A DNA stretch of 64,000 nt. Origin: Oceanobacillus sojae. Its GTDB lineage: Bacteria > Bacillota > Bacilli > Bacillales > Amphibacillaceae. Of this stretch, positions 55,356-64,000 are shown in pieces. The notes below the pieces were generated by a model. It did no database searches and was not told where the DNA came from. It saw only the letters and a list, made by a program, of their open reading frames with translations. Position 1 is the first letter of the stretch, and the number at the start of each line of letters is the position of its first letter. The translations under genes and the position numbers were made by a program. The stretch lies in contig NZ_BJYM01000011.1 of the NCBI RefSeq assembly GCF_007991515.1, positions 124,001 through 188,000 on the forward strand. The letters are read 5' to 3'.

Positions 55356-55928
55356 CTAATTTACTTTTTTTAAATCAGCCAGGATGGTCTCCATATTTTT
55401 CATTTCAACACCATCATAATTCTTGACGACCTCTCCTTCTGGGCTGACTAAGAAAAAGGAGGTTCCATGGATAACTTGATCATCCCCATCTGCCGGGGCT
55501 TGAACGAAATTCTTAAAATGTTTAATGGAAAATTCACGGATAGTTTCAAAGTCATAGCCCGTTACGAAAGACCAGTTATCAAAGTTTGCATCATAATGAG
55601 AGGCGTACTCCTTTAACACTTCTGGTGTATCATAATCTGGATCTACGCTAAAAGAAACAATTTGTGCATCAATCCCTTCTTCCTCCATCATGGACTGCAG
55701 GTGAGCCATATTTTGAGTCATCGGCATACAAACTGTTGTGCAATTGGTAAAAATGAAGTCAGCAATCCACCAATCTCCCTCTAAATCACTCAAAGAAAGC
55801 TGTTCCTTATCCTGCGTTGTGTATTCAAAATCGGGAACCTGTTCTGACATGGTTGTTTCAATAGCATAACTTCGCCCACACCCTGCCAATAGAAAAAATA
55901 AACCAATAAGTACTAAGTAGCGTCTCAT
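55356..55928 (-). CDS. SCO1/SenC copper chaperone lipoprotein
   Basis: A 190-residue thioredoxin-fold lipoprotein that delivers copper to the CuA site of cytochrome c oxidase. The signal sequence ends in the lipobox LAGC (Cys17). The copper ligands are the CTTVC pair (in FIFTNCTTVCMPMT, near 63-67) and His in QVIHGTSFF near 151. The frame opens 12 codons earlier, but ATG 55928 gives a proper lipoprotein signal and follows GGAAAGGA. Confidence 0.92.
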   Translation of the reverse strand: MRRYLVLIGLFFLLAGCGRSYAIETTMSEQVPDFEYTTQDKEQLSLSDLEGDWWIADFIFTNCTTVCMPMTQNMAHLQSMMEEEGIDAQIVSFSVDPDYDTPEVLKEYASHYDANFDNWSFVTGYDFETIREFSIKHFKNFVQAPADGDDQVIHGTSFFLVSPEGEVVKNYDGVEMKNMETILADLKKVN

Positions 55929-56104
55929 ATCATTAAATCCTTTCCCAATTATACTTATACTCATTATAGCATTGGATAAAATGTTGAGAAACCATCTCCT
56001 ATGAAGGAATTATGACATTTAAGGGCTTGCTTTAAACAGTGCTAATAAAAAGAACCAAAGATTCGCTGCATTATTTTATGAAATTGCTGTCTTTAAAAAT
56101 TGTA

Positions 56105-56950
56105 TCAGGAATGAAGTGTAAATACATGCAGCTCCGGTCTGCATAAAAACCGATATGGTAAACGGGTTGTTCCAATTCCACTGTTCACATATAGCGTCAA
56201 TTTATCTGAAATAGTATATTTTCCCTGTACATATTTTTCAGCATATGCAGGGGTATATAGATCACCGATAAATGGCAGACGAACCTGTCCTCCATGACTA
56301 TGTCCTGATAATTGAATATCCACTGGGTAATTCTTCACTACGTCTGCGAGATCAGGCTCATGTGCAAGAAGAATGGTGAAGTCAGAATCTGTACGTTCTT
56401 CTAGAGCTTGACTAATATCTGGATCACCGAGCATAGCATCATCAATCCCTGCTAATACGAAGGATGCATCTTCACGCTGGATACGGGATGCACTATTTTG
56501 CAGCAATGTAAAATTGGCTGCTTCAAATGTTTCATATAAAATTTCTGTTCCATAGCCTCCATGATCATGGTTTCCATAAATCCAAAACTTTCCTTCTGGA
56601 GCTTCTAACTGCTGCAATAATTGGATGAGCTTATTATTCCAATGATAATTATTGGGTTCATCAACCAGGTCTCCTGTAAACAGAATTAAATCAGGCTTCA
56701 GATTGTTAATTTTTGATACAAGTGATTCCAACTGTTCTAAGTCATAATGAAAACCTAAATGTGTATCGGAAAATTGGACAATTTTAAATTGATTAAAAGC
56801 TGCGGGGATTTGCGGAGAAGTAATTGATTCTTCCGTAATTGTCAGTAAAGATGGTTCAATCTCACGAGCATAAAAATAAGTGCCGCCACTTAAACCCAGT
56901 AATGTTAACAAGCTTCCTAGAGACCTTTTTAAAAATGTTCTGCGATTCAT
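56105..56950 (-). CDS. ykuE: Metallophosphoesterase with Tat signal (YkuE-like)
   Basis: A 281-residue calcineurin-like phosphoesterase. The N-terminus NRRTFLKRSLGSLLTLLG is a twin-arginine signal; YkuE is a Tat substrate in B. subtilis and is bound to the cell wall. The metal ligands are FSDTHLG (near 60), FTGDLVDEP (near 92), YGNHDHGG (near 124), LLAHEPD (near 194) and SGHSHGGQV (near 215). The substrate is unknown. ATG follows AAAGGAAA. Confidence 0.9.
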   Translation of the reverse strand: MNRRTFLKRSLGSLLTLLGLSGGTYFYAREIEPSLLTITEESITSPQIPAAFNQFKIVQFSDTHLGFHYDLEQLESLVSKINNLKPDLILFTGDLVDEPNNYHWNNKLIQLLQQLEAPEGKFWIYGNHDHGGYGTEILYETFEAANFTLLQNSASRIQREDASFVLAGIDDAMLGDPDISQALEERTDSDFTILLAHEPDLADVVKNYPVDIQLSGHSHGGQVRLPFIGDLYTPAYAEKYVQGKYTISDKLTLYVNSGIGTTRLPYRFLCRPELHVFTLHS

Positions 56951-57355
56951 TATATAATTTCCTTTCTGATAACCTGTTATAAAAATTATAGCACGGATAG
57001 AGCGCTTTTTTCATTTGGAAAATCATTAATTTACATAAGAAGATTAGAGAACGTTAAAAAGAACCAGATCCTGGCACTTTAGGAACTTGCTGATGCAATA
57101 ATCGTGAGAGAATAGCAGAAGTGTGTTAAACTGGTAATGTGTGTATGAATAAAATAAAAATGAAATATAATTTAATTTGGAAGTTTATGTATAAATGTTT
57201 TAGGGTATAAAGCACATGGGCTTTGTTACGCTCATATGAAGCAGATATACAAGAAAAGTAATATATAGATAATTGTTCACAGAATTTCAGATATGTTAAA
57301 AAGAATCATTAATTTGCAAATACGAATGTTTATATGAAAAAAGGGGGCAAATAAG
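56951..57355. other. 405-base intergenic region between ykuE and ykuL
   Basis: AT-rich, with divergent genes on either side, so it must hold two promoters. I could not assign a convincing -35/-10 pair, operator, RNA element or gene here. Confidence 0.5.
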
Positions 57356-57805
57356 GTGAGTGCAACGCAAGATAAGCAGTTGGCAGATATTAAGTTAAGT
57401 GAAGTACTTATACCTGCTGAGAAGGTGGCACATGTCCAGCTCAATAATCCTTTAGAACACGCATTACTGGTATTAATGAAATCCGGTTATACAGCAGTTC
57501 CGGTACTTGATTCAGCTTATAAATTTTCGGGGATTATTGGTAAAACAGCTATTCTTAATGAAGTGCTGGGGATAGAAAGCTTTGAAATGGATCGCCTGTC
57601 AGAAATCCGGGTAATGGATGTAATGGCCAGTGACGTGCCGACCTTAACAAGGGAAAATAATCTATTAGACGGTCTAAATGCTTCGATTGATCATCCGTTT
57701 GTTTGTTTAGTAGATGCAGATGGTTATTTTGATGGTATCCTGACAAGAAGAGCCATATTAAAGCAAATGAAGAAGGATATCTATATGAATGCATATAAAA
57801 AATAA
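57356..57805 (+). CDS. darB: c-di-AMP-binding CBS protein DarB/CbpB (YkuL)
   Basis: A 149-residue protein made of two CBS motifs (about 10-70 and 85-140). In B. subtilis DarB binds c-di-AMP; the apo form activates the (p)ppGpp synthetase Rel and pyruvate carboxylase when potassium is low. The VPVLDSAYKFSGIIGKTAIL and VCLVDADGYFDGILTRRAILK strands line the nucleotide clefts. GTG start after AAGGGGG. A terminator follows, and dapH comes next, as in the B. subtilis yku region. Function is assigned by family and synteny. Confidence 0.85.
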   Translation: MSATQDKQLADIKLSEVLIPAEKVAHVQLNNPLEHALLVLMKSGYTAVPVLDSAYKFSGIIGKTAILNEVLGIESFEMDRLSEIRVMDVMASDVPTLTRENNLLDGLNASIDHPFVCLVDADGYFDGILTRRAILKQMKKDIYMNAYKK

Positions 57806-57809
57806 TTAT

Positions 57810-57868
57810 AAAACCTCCATGATGTGGAAGAACAATCGCTTTATTCTGCATTATGGAGGTTTTTTATT
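57810..57868 (+). terminator. Terminator of darB
   Basis: AAAACCTCCAT pairs with ATGGAGGTTTT across a 32-base loop, then T residues. Confidence 0.82.
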
Positions 57869-58028
57869 ATGTATAATTTTAAGAAGCAGACTTCTCTTTC
57901 AGCGGGATAAAGCCTATTTAAAAGATAGCAGACTTTTCTATTTACATAAGTGCATTATATTAGTTGCCGTTGAAGGTAGCGTCTGCTAAAGTAATAAAGA
58001 GATTATAAAAATGGAGGAATAGTTAACT

Positions 58029-58736
58029 ATGGATGCAAATGAAATTATACAGTTTATTTCTAATAGCAAGAAAAGTACCCCGGTAAAAGTGTATTTGAAA
58101 GGAAATTTAGACAAGCTTCCTGAGCAAGACGGGATTAAAGCATTTGTAGATGCAAAAAGCGGTACATTATTTGGCGAGTGGAAAGCAATAGAAGCATTCC
58201 TAAAAGAAAATGAATCTATTATTGAAGACTATGTTACAGAAAATGATCGCCGTAATTCTGCGATTCCAATGCTGGACCTAAAAAATATCAATGCACGTAT
58301 CGAGCCAGGCGCAATTATTCGTGACCAGGTAGAAATCGGTGATGGCGTCGTTATTATGATGGGTGCATCCATTAATATTGGTGCTGTAATCGGTGAAGGA
58401 ACAATGATTGATATGAACGCTGTTCTTGGCGGAAGAGCTACAGTTGGAAAGAACTGTCATATTGGAGCCGGTACTGTATTAGCTGGTGTTATTGAGCCCC
58501 CTTCTGCAAAACCGGTTATTGTAGAAGATGATGTTGTTATTGGAGCAAATGTTGTAGTACTTGAAGGAATTACTATCGGGAAAGGCTCTATTGTAGCAGC
58601 AGGAGCTATTGTTACAAAGGATGTAGAACCAAACACATTAGTAGGTGGGACGCCTGCACGTGTGTTAAAGGAAATTGACGAGCAGACTAAATCTAAAACT
58701 GAAATTAAACAAGAGCTTCGTAAATTAGATAATTAA
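58029..58736 (+). CDS. dapH: 2,3,4,5-tetrahydropyridine-2,6-dicarboxylate N-acetyltransferase
   Basis: Acetylates tetrahydrodipicolinate in the acetylase branch of the diaminopimelate/lysine pathway, which feeds peptidoglycan. The 235-residue protein has an N-terminal alpha domain (about 1-85) and a left-handed beta-helix of hexapeptide repeats (about 90-205, with [20 protein letters not shown] and [20 protein letters not shown]). ATG follows GGAGGAA. dapL starts 16 bases after its stop, so they form an operon. Confidence 0.96.
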   Translation: MDANEIIQFISNSKKSTPVKVYLKGNLDKLPEQDGIKAFVDAKSGTLFGEWKAIEAFLKENESIIEDYVTENDRRNSAIPMLDLKNINARIEPGAIIRDQVEIGDGVVIMMGASINIGAVIGEGTMIDMNAVLGGRATVGKNCHIGAGTVLAGVIEPPSAKPVIVEDDVVIGANVVVLEGITIGKGSIVAAGAIVTKDVEPNTLVGGTPARVLKEIDEQTKSKTEIKQELRKLDN

Positions 58737-58752
58737 GGCAGATGAATAGGAT

Positions 58753-59871
58753 ATGACAGCATTTGATTTGCAAACTGTCCGCAGGGAGCTCCATCAAATT
58801 CCTGAATTAGGCTTCAAAGAGGAGAAAACGCAAAGGTATTTGCTTGAGAAGATTCGGGAGATGGCGACAGATCGGGTTGACATCAAAACTTGGCGGACAG
58901 GTATTTTAGTACATGTATCTGGAACCAATCCATCAAAGCGGATCGGTTTCCGGACAGATATAGACGGGCTTCCGATTTTAGAAGACACAGGTTTTGACTT
59001 CTCCTCCACACATCCGGGGAAAATGCATGCTTGTGGACATGATTTCCATATGACTATTGCTTTGGCAGCTCTCAGCAGACTGATTGCACAGCCTGTAAAA
59101 GATAATGTTCTATTTATTTTTCAGCCGGCAGAAGAAGGCCCGGGCGGTGCAAAGCCAATGATTGAATCAAAGGAATTTCTTGATTGGAAACCGGACACTA
59201 TTTTTGCACTGCATATTGCTCCTAATTTATCAGTCGGCAAAGTGTCTTCAAAACCGGGACTTTTATTCGCGAATACAAGTGAGTTATTTATTGATTTTAA
59301 AGGTCTCGGCGGACATGCTGCTTATCCGCATTTAACAAAGGATATGACAGTGGCAGCAAGTAACTTTGTTGTACAGCTGCAGCAAATTGTTTCCAGAGGG
59401 CTGAATCCTTTAGACGGCTCTGTTATTACGATTGGGAAAATGGAAAGTGGATTTGTACAAAATGCTATAGCAGAAACAGCGCGGTTGGAAGGAACCATCC
59501 GTACAACAGAAGCTTCTTCTATTCTATTGGTGAAAGAAAAACTGGAAAAGCTGATTAAAGGCTTCGAAATAGCATATGATTGTGAGATAAATGTAGATTA
59601 TGGATCTAACTATTACCAAGTAGTGAATGATGGAAAATATGTAGAGCTGTTTCAAGAATCCTTAGCAGGTTCAGACATTGAATATGTCCAGGCTTCTGCA
59701 GCAATGACTGGAGAAGATTTTGGAGATATGTTAAAAGTAATCCCAGGATTTATGTTCTGGCTTGGAGTAGATTCGCCATACGGACTACATCACGCGAAGC
59801 TGGCTCCGAATGAAGCTGCACTTTCTGTTGGTGCAGAAGCAGTAGAAAGATTTATTCGATCATTCGATTAA
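58753..59871 (+). CDS. dapL: N-acetyldiaminopimelate deacetylase
   Basis: Removes acetate from N-acetyl-LL-diaminopimelate to give LL-DAP. The 372-residue M20 metallopeptidase has FRTDIDGLPI near 77, the metal-binding HACGHDFHM near 97, PAEEGPGGA near 131 with the catalytic Glu, and HHAKLAPNEAAL near 345. The dimerisation domain covers about 180-290. It is coupled to dapH. The aminotransferase at 52482-53639 may supply the step between them. Confidence 0.95.
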   Translation: MTAFDLQTVRRELHQIPELGFKEEKTQRYLLEKIREMATDRVDIKTWRTGILVHVSGTNPSKRIGFRTDIDGLPILEDTGFDFSSTHPGKMHACGHDFHMTIALAALSRLIAQPVKDNVLFIFQPAEEGPGGAKPMIESKEFLDWKPDTIFALHIAPNLSVGKVSSKPGLLFANTSELFIDFKGLGGHAAYPHLTKDMTVAASNFVVQLQQIVSRGLNPLDGSVITIGKMESGFVQNAIAETARLEGTIRTTEASSILLVKEKLEKLIKGFEIAYDCEINVDYGSNYYQVVNDGKYVELFQESLAGSDIEYVQASAAMTGEDFGDMLKVIPGFMFWLGVDSPYGLHHAKLAPNEAALSVGAEAVERFIRSFD

Positions 59872-59903
59872 TTGTTTGCGGAAAATAGATTTCATTATAA
59901 AGG

Positions 59904-59945
59904 ATAAAAAGACTTTCTTGTTATTTTAAAGAAAGTCTTTTTTTA
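59904..59945. terminator. Terminator of dapHL (bidirectional)
   Basis: AAAAAGACTTTCTT pairs with AAGAAAGTCTTTTT; long T run on the plus strand. Confidence 0.9.
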
Positions 59946-59971
59946 TCCGCTCAAAATTTTTCTTTTCTAAA

Positions 59972-60349
59972 TTAAATTTTCACTTCACTCATGAGTGCAT
60001 GAGTATTGTTTTCTGTATCGCTGAAAAACACCATCCATGTTTCTATATTTCCTATTTTCGTAATCATATGTGGTTCATCAATAAAAATTACTTGCTTTTT
60101 TTTAAGCTGTTGATATGCTCTTTGAATATCATCTACTTGAAAATAAATAACGGAGCTCGGATGGGCAAATGCTTCTTTTTCAGGAAGCGTCAACATAATC
60201 CTTAGGCGGTCACAATCAAAGAAAGCCATACTATCTGTACTAAATAAAAGGGACAGCCCTAATTTTTCTTGATAAAAGAGTATGGCTCTTTGTAAATTTT
60301 TAATTGGTACACCAATTTGTCCAATGTGTTGAATAGTATCTGCCTGCAT
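59972..60349 (-). CDS. VOC-fold (glyoxalase/bleomycin-resistance type) protein
   Basis: A 125-residue protein with the paired beta-alpha-beta-beta-beta units of the vicinal oxygen chelate fold. The first unit begins IGQIGVPIKNLQRAILFYQEKLGL, and the second VIYFQVDDIQRAYQQLKKK. Candidate metal ligands (His8, Glu near the C-terminus) are only partly kept, so function is open. ATG follows AAGGGAGAG. Convergent with dapL. Confidence 0.82.
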   Translation of the reverse strand: MQADTIQHIGQIGVPIKNLQRAILFYQEKLGLSLLFSTDSMAFFDCDRLRIMLTLPEKEAFAHPSSVIYFQVDDIQRAYQQLKKKQVIFIDEPHMITKIGNIETWMVFFSDTENNTHALMSEVKI

Positions 60350-60382
60350 ATAATTATCTCTCCCTTAACAATAAATTTAAGA

Positions 60383-60604
60383 CTATTTTAATTCAACTGA
60401 AACAGCTTCATCAATGCTGATGGTATATGCACCTTCATTAAGAAGCAGGTATCTGTTATTTTCAACAGCGAAAAATCCTTTGTTTTTTCTGTAAAAGACT
60501 TTACCATTAGAAAATGTTTTAATGGATAACTGTCCAGTACCTTCCCAGTAGAATTGAGGACTTTTTGCATGAAGAACGAAATCTCTTGAACGAGTTTGAG
60601 TCAT
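60383..60604 (-). CDS. Small beta-rich protein of unknown function
   Basis: A 73-residue protein with a predominantly beta pattern (FYWEGTGQLSIKTFSNGKVFY, then FAVENNRYLLLNEGAYTISID). The second half resembles the N-terminal cupin part of AraC-type ligand-binding domains, but no DNA-binding domain follows. TGGAGAT precedes the ATG at a good distance. The VOC gene starts 33 bases downstream and may be co-transcribed. Confidence 0.6.
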   Translation of the reverse strand: MTQTRSRDFVLHAKSPQFYWEGTGQLSIKTFSNGKVFYRKNKGFFAVENNRYLLLNEGAYTISIDEAVSVELK

Positions 60605-60727
60605 GATAAAATCTCCATATGCTTTTTGTCTGTATTATAAAGAAAATTGAGTATAATAAAAACAAATACATAGATTTTTCTCCTTCGTCATATATCAGTT
60701 AAAGAGTAAAAAATAAGGAGTGACATC

Positions 60728-61168
60728 ATGCAGATTTATGATATTCTTCCTGACTTATCCAAAATCAAAGCCTTACCTGGCAGCAACCGATCTCTTTTAT
60801 TATCAAGCGGAAGACCAGTTCTTGTTATTTTTTGGTCCGTAAGCTGTTCATCCTGTAGTAATTTTTTAAAACAGCTGGCTGAGGTTCCGGAAATTAAGTC
60901 AAAGAGAGTTGTTCCAATTTTAATTCATATTTATTTAGATAGGGAGCAGGTAAGCTTATCAGAAATAAAGAATAAGCTGAATCAGCTGCACTTTGATGCT
61001 GTTTCTTTAGATGATATAGATGACCGGCTCGCAGCTGTATTTCAGTTCCGCTATGTACCTGCTTTATATTTATTTGATAAACAGGAAAGACTCCGTTTTA
61101 AGCAAAGCGGTAAATCTTCTACAAATTTAATAGAGCAGCGTTTAAAGCGTTTATTAAACGAAAAGTAA
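60728..61168 (+). CDS. Thioredoxin-like thiol-disulfide protein (YkuV-like)
   Basis: A 146-residue cytosolic thioredoxin-fold protein without a signal sequence. The redox motif is CSSC in FWSVSCSSCSNFLKQ (near 39-42), and the cis-proline loop is RYVPALYLF near 114. It resembles B. subtilis YkuV, a general thiol reductant, and its place after dapHL fits the yku region. ATG follows AAGGAGTG. Confidence 0.85.
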   Translation: MQIYDILPDLSKIKALPGSNRSLLLSSGRPVLVIFWSVSCSSCSNFLKQLAEVPEIKSKRVVPILIHIYLDREQVSLSEIKNKLNQLHFDAVSLDDIDDRLAAVFQFRYVPALYLFDKQERLRFKQSGKSSTNLIEQRLKRLLNEK

Positions 61169-61209
61169 GAAAAAATCTCTCTGTTCTTTATAGAATGGAG
61201 TTTTTTTGT
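61169..61209 (+). terminator. Probable terminator of the YkuV-like gene
   Basis: CTC-TTCT pairs with AGAA-GGAG across a short loop and is followed by seven T residues. Confidence 0.6.
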
Positions 61210-61412
61210 TGTGGCAGTAAAAAGAGTTTCAAGGATATGGATAATAAACGAATTATTCAGAACAATTAGAGGTGTTTATCTCTTAAACTAGGTATTTTGA
61301 TGGAAAAAAACTTTTTTAAAATAATTTTCAAAAAAATAGCGCAAAACAGTAGAAATTTATTTCGGAAACCGTTATATTAGTTATTACGGAAAAGTGAAAG
61401 GGGGAATAAATT

Positions 61413-63161
61413 TTGAATATTTTTAAAAAATTAAAGCGCTTTTATTGGCCGTATAAGAAATACTTTATTTGGTCAATTATTGGTATGCTTATCGTGACAG
61501 TTATTACAGTAGTTTATCCAATTATACTTCAAATTACAATTGATGAAGTAGTTGCTGAGCAGAGATATGGATTGATTCCTTATATCTGTGGTGCCTTTTT
61601 AGGCTTAATGATGATAAAAGGGGTGTCCACTTTTTTCTTTCAGTATCTGGGTGATTTATTTGGAATGACTGCTGTATATAAGCTGCGTGAATCGTTATAT
61701 GATAAGCTGCAGGCGCTTGCATTCAAGTATTATGATAATGCAAAAACAGGGGATATTATGTCCCGGCTGACTGCAGATGTGGAAGGTTTCCGTTTCTTCC
61801 TTTCTGTCGGTTTTGCAGAATTAATTCGAGTTGTTTCTTTAATGCTGATAAGTATTTCAGTTATGTTTTATTATTCTATTCCTCTAGCACTTATAACAAT
61901 GGCTGCAATGCCATTTCTGGCATTTGTTGTTTATAAATTTGATAAGCAGGTTCATCCGGCCTTTCGGAGCATTAGACGTTCCTTTGGAAGATTAAACACC
62001 AGGGTACAGGAAAATATAAGCGGGATGAACACGGTTAAGTCATTATCAAGAGAAGATTTCGAGATTGGCAGATTTTCTGCAAGTAATGATAATTATCGGC
62101 AAAAATATTTGTTTACTTCAGGTTTATGGGCAAAGTATTTCCCGGTAATGGAATTTATCGGAAATGTTAGCGCAGTTGTTTTATTAGCGTTCGGTGGTTT
62201 TTTTGTAATAAACGGCTCCATGACAACAGGAGAATTAATGGCATTTTTCAGTCTTGTCTGGTTTATTATGGGACCACTTATGAACTTAGGATTTATCATT
62301 AATCAATTTTCTCAGGCAAAAGCATCCGGAGAGCGGCTGCTGGAGATTCTGGAAGCGCATGAGGACATCGAAGAAAAGCCTGATGCCATCGATAAAGAGA
62401 TTCAAGGTCATGTAACATTTAAGAATGTCACGTTAACGTATATTGAGGATGATGATGAAGCGTTAAAGCATATCAGTTTCGATGCCCCACCTGGCAAAAC
62501 GATTGGTTTAATTGGTGCAACTGGTTCCGGGAAAACAAGTATTACACAACTGCTTACACGGTTCTATGAGCCTGAGGAAGGAGAAGTTCTGGTTGACGGA
62601 CGCCCTGTTTCAGATTATAAGCTGAAAAGTCTCCGAAGCCAAATCGGGTTTGTTTTGCAGGAGCCATTCCTGTTCTCAACAACAATTAAAGAAAATATTT
62701 CTTATGGCACACCTGGAATTAAAGATGAAGATATTATAGTTGCGGCAAAAATGGCTCAAGCACATGATTTTATCATGGAGCTTCCGAATGGATATGATAC
62801 GCTTCTCGGAGAGAGGGGAATGGGTCTGTCTGGAGGGCAGAAACAGCGGATAGCAATTGCCCGTGCAATTTGTATCGACCCGAGTATTCTTGTTTTAGAT
62901 GATGCGACATCTGCTGTTGATATGCAAACAGAGCATAAGATTCAAAAAGCTCTGCGGGAAGTGATGAAAAACAGAACATCCTTTATTATTGCGCATCGTA
63001 TTTCCTCTTTAAAGCATGCTGATGAAATTTTAGTGCTGGAGGACGGAGAGATTGTCGAACGGGGTACACATGATTTCTTATTAAAAAATAATGGCCCTTA
63101 TGAACGTATTTATAATATCCAATACCAGGACCGTGAAGAAATAATGAGTGTGGTCCATTAA
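61413..63161 (+). CDS. ABC exporter half-transporter, first subunit
   Basis: A 582-residue fused transmembrane and ATPase protein (ABCB type). Six helices span about 15-310. The nucleotide-binding domain shows Walker A GATGSGKTS near 370, the Q-loop QEPFLFSTT near 416, the signature LSGGQKQR near 471, Walker B ILVLDDATSAVD near 492 with Asp where active sites have Glu, and the H-loop IIAHRIS near 526. The Asp after the Walker B aspartate suggests the degenerate site of a heterodimer. TTG start after AAGGGGG. The partner gene follows after 17 bases, as in YfiB/YfiC- or BmrC/BmrD-like pairs. The substrate is unknown. Confidence 0.92.
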   Translation: MNIFKKLKRFYWPYKKYFIWSIIGMLIVTVITVVYPIILQITIDEVVAEQRYGLIPYICGAFLGLMMIKGVSTFFFQYLGDLFGMTAVYKLRESLYDKLQALAFKYYDNAKTGDIMSRLTADVEGFRFFLSVGFAELIRVVSLMLISISVMFYYSIPLALITMAAMPFLAFVVYKFDKQVHPAFRSIRRSFGRLNTRVQENISGMNTVKSLSREDFEIGRFSASNDNYRQKYLFTSGLWAKYFPVMEFIGNVSAVVLLAFGGFFVINGSMTTGELMAFFSLVWFIMGPLMNLGFIINQFSQAKASGERLLEILEAHEDIEEKPDAIDKEIQGHVTFKNVTLTYIEDDDEALKHISFDAPPGKTIGLIGATGSGKTSITQLLTRFYEPEEGEVLVDGRPVSDYKLKSLRSQIGFVLQEPFLFSTTIKENISYGTPGIKDEDIIVAAKMAQAHDFIMELPNGYDTLLGERGMGLSGGQKQRIAIARAICIDPSILVLDDATSAVDMQTEHKIQKALREVMKNRTSFIIAHRISSLKHADEILVLEDGEIVERGTHDFLLKNNGPYERIYNIQYQDREEIMSVVH

Positions 63162-63178
63162 AGGGAGGTGGAGAAATC

Positions 63179-64000
63179 TTGGCGAAAGTAAAAGAAGCTA
63201 AAAAACAAAGCAAGCATTTAGAGCGATTTCATTATACGATAGATCAGGCAATTGAGAAGCCGTTTAACTGGAAGCAGATGTGGAGATTACTTCAGTTTTT
63301 AAAGCCATATTCAAAAACATATCTGCCTGGCGCAATTATTGCGATGGTTATTGCTACAGCTGTCAGGTTAGCCATACCTATTTTAATTGGTAAAGTAGCT
63401 GTAGATATAGCAATTGCACGCAGTGATACAAATCTTTTAGTCTATCTCGTTATAGGTATTGCTATTCTTTATATGATCAGTTTTATTGCCAATCGTTTTC
63501 GGATAAAGTGGGTTAATATACTAGGGCAGAATGTTATTTATGATTTAAGACAAAAGCTGTTTTCCCATGTACAGAGACTTTCCCACCGTTTTTTTGATAC
63601 TCGTTCAGCGGGATCAATACTTGTACGGATTTTAAATGATATCAACTCCCTGCAAGAGCTGTTTACAAATGGAATTATTAATCTATTGATGGATATTTTA
63701 ATGTTAAGTGGAATTATTATTATTCTTTTCATAATGAGTCCGCCTTTAGCATTGGCTGTTGTCATCGTTATTCCGCTGATGTTTATTATATCTACTACAT
63801 TAAGAAGGAAAATAAGACGTTCCTGGCAAATGGTCCGTCTGCAGCAATCCAGAATGAATTCGCATTTAAACGAAGGACTTCAAGGTATGCGTATTACCCA
63901 ATCCTTCTCACAGGAAAAAGAAAATGCGGAATTCTTTGATGGAGTGAACAGCGGCTATTTTAACAGCTTTCGTGATGCGGCGAAGAAAAGTGCATTTTTC
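63179..64000 (+). CDS. ABC exporter half-transporter, second subunit (truncated by the window end)
   Basis: 274 codons are visible and the frame is still open at base 64000. It starts with TTG, ten bases after AGGGAGG, as MAKVKEAKKQSKHLERFHYT. The protein has a longer N-terminal cytoplasmic extension than its partner (about 48 residues), then ABC-type transmembrane helices (YLPGAIIAMVIATAVRLAIP and others) and the coupling-helix region (SHRFFDTRSAGSILVRILND). The ATPase domain lies beyond the window. It pairs with the preceding gene to form a heterodimeric exporter. Confidence 0.9.
   Translation, partial: MAKVKEAKKQSKHLERFHYTIDQAIEKPFNWKQMWRLLQFLKPYSKTYLPGAIIAMVIATAVRLAIPILIGKVAVDIAIARSDTNLLVYLVIGIAILYMISFIANRFRIKWVNILGQNVIYDLRQKLFSHVQRLSHRFFDTRSAGSILVRILNDINSLQELFTNGIINLLMDILMLSGIIIILFIMSPPLALAVVIVIPLMFIISTTLRRKIRRSWQMVRLQQSRMNSHLNEGLQGMRITQSFSQEKENAEFFDGVNSGYFNSFRDAAKKSAFF

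Noticed and set aside
57789-57989. 66-residue open frame after darB
   Set aside because: It spans the darB terminator and overlaps the end of darB; no supporting start site.

Overview
The window comes from a low-GC, endospore-forming Gram-positive bacterium of the Bacillaceae. Gene order and protein similarity point to an Oceanobacillus/Virgibacillus-type relative of Bacillus subtilis (inferred from remembered gene order, no search was run). Spore genes occur throughout: an alpha/beta SASP, GerW/YtfJ, YtrH/YtrI, a SpoVA operon and a YjcZ-type small protein. No rRNA, tRNA, CRISPR array, prophage or transposase gene is visible.

Layout. (1) 0.2-40 kb is collinear with the B. subtilis rpsD-to-mdh region: a dicarboxylate/glutamate symporter, then rpsD, fRMsr (ytsP), refZ, ezrA, the nifZ-thiI sulfur-transfer pair, sspA, a second NAD kinase, ytfI-gerW, tpx, ytxK-ackA, a DUF2785 gene, a universal stress gene, an M24 peptidase, pspA, ytkL, ytoI, ytpI, nrnA, ytrH-ytrI, dnaE, malic enzyme, accD-accA, pfkA-pyk, fxsA, ytvI and citZ-icd-mdh. 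This block joins lower glycolysis, malonyl-CoA formation and the start of the TCA cycle with replication and sporulation genes. (2) 40.2-54.5 kb is not collinear with that region. It holds a 12-TM permease, an MDR oxidoreductase, an acetyltransferase, a seven-gene spoVA2-type operon (DUF1657, YhcN/YlaJ lipoprotein, SpoVAC, SpoVAD, SpoVAEb, DUF1657, DUF421-DUF1657 fusion), a nitroreductase, a YwpF-like protein, a Ktr potassium channel subunit, a signal peptidase, an aminotransferase of the PatA type and several very small proteins. (3) 54.6-61.2 kb resembles the B. subtilis yku region: ykyB, a Sco1 copper chaperone, the Tat substrate YkuE, the c-di-AMP sensor DarB/YkuL, dapH-dapL for lysine/diaminopimelate, and a YkuV-like thioredoxin. 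(4) The end holds a heterodimeric ABC exporter whose second gene runs off the window.

Regulatory signals that can be read directly include a sigma-A promoter and a structured leader at rpsD, a sigma-G promoter at sspA and probably at the spoVA2 operon, an exact sigma-W promoter at pspA, a sigma-K promoter at the yjcZ-like gene, and many intrinsic terminators.

The least explained features are: a dispersed repeat family with 14-bp terminal inverted repeats (copies at 23291-23484 and 49396-49730), whose internal hairpins show compensatory changes; a 134-nt element that folds as a three-way junction between a stress gene and a peptidase; a perfect 24-bp palindrome upstream of pfkA-pyk; and a decayed small membrane-protein gene before fxsA.
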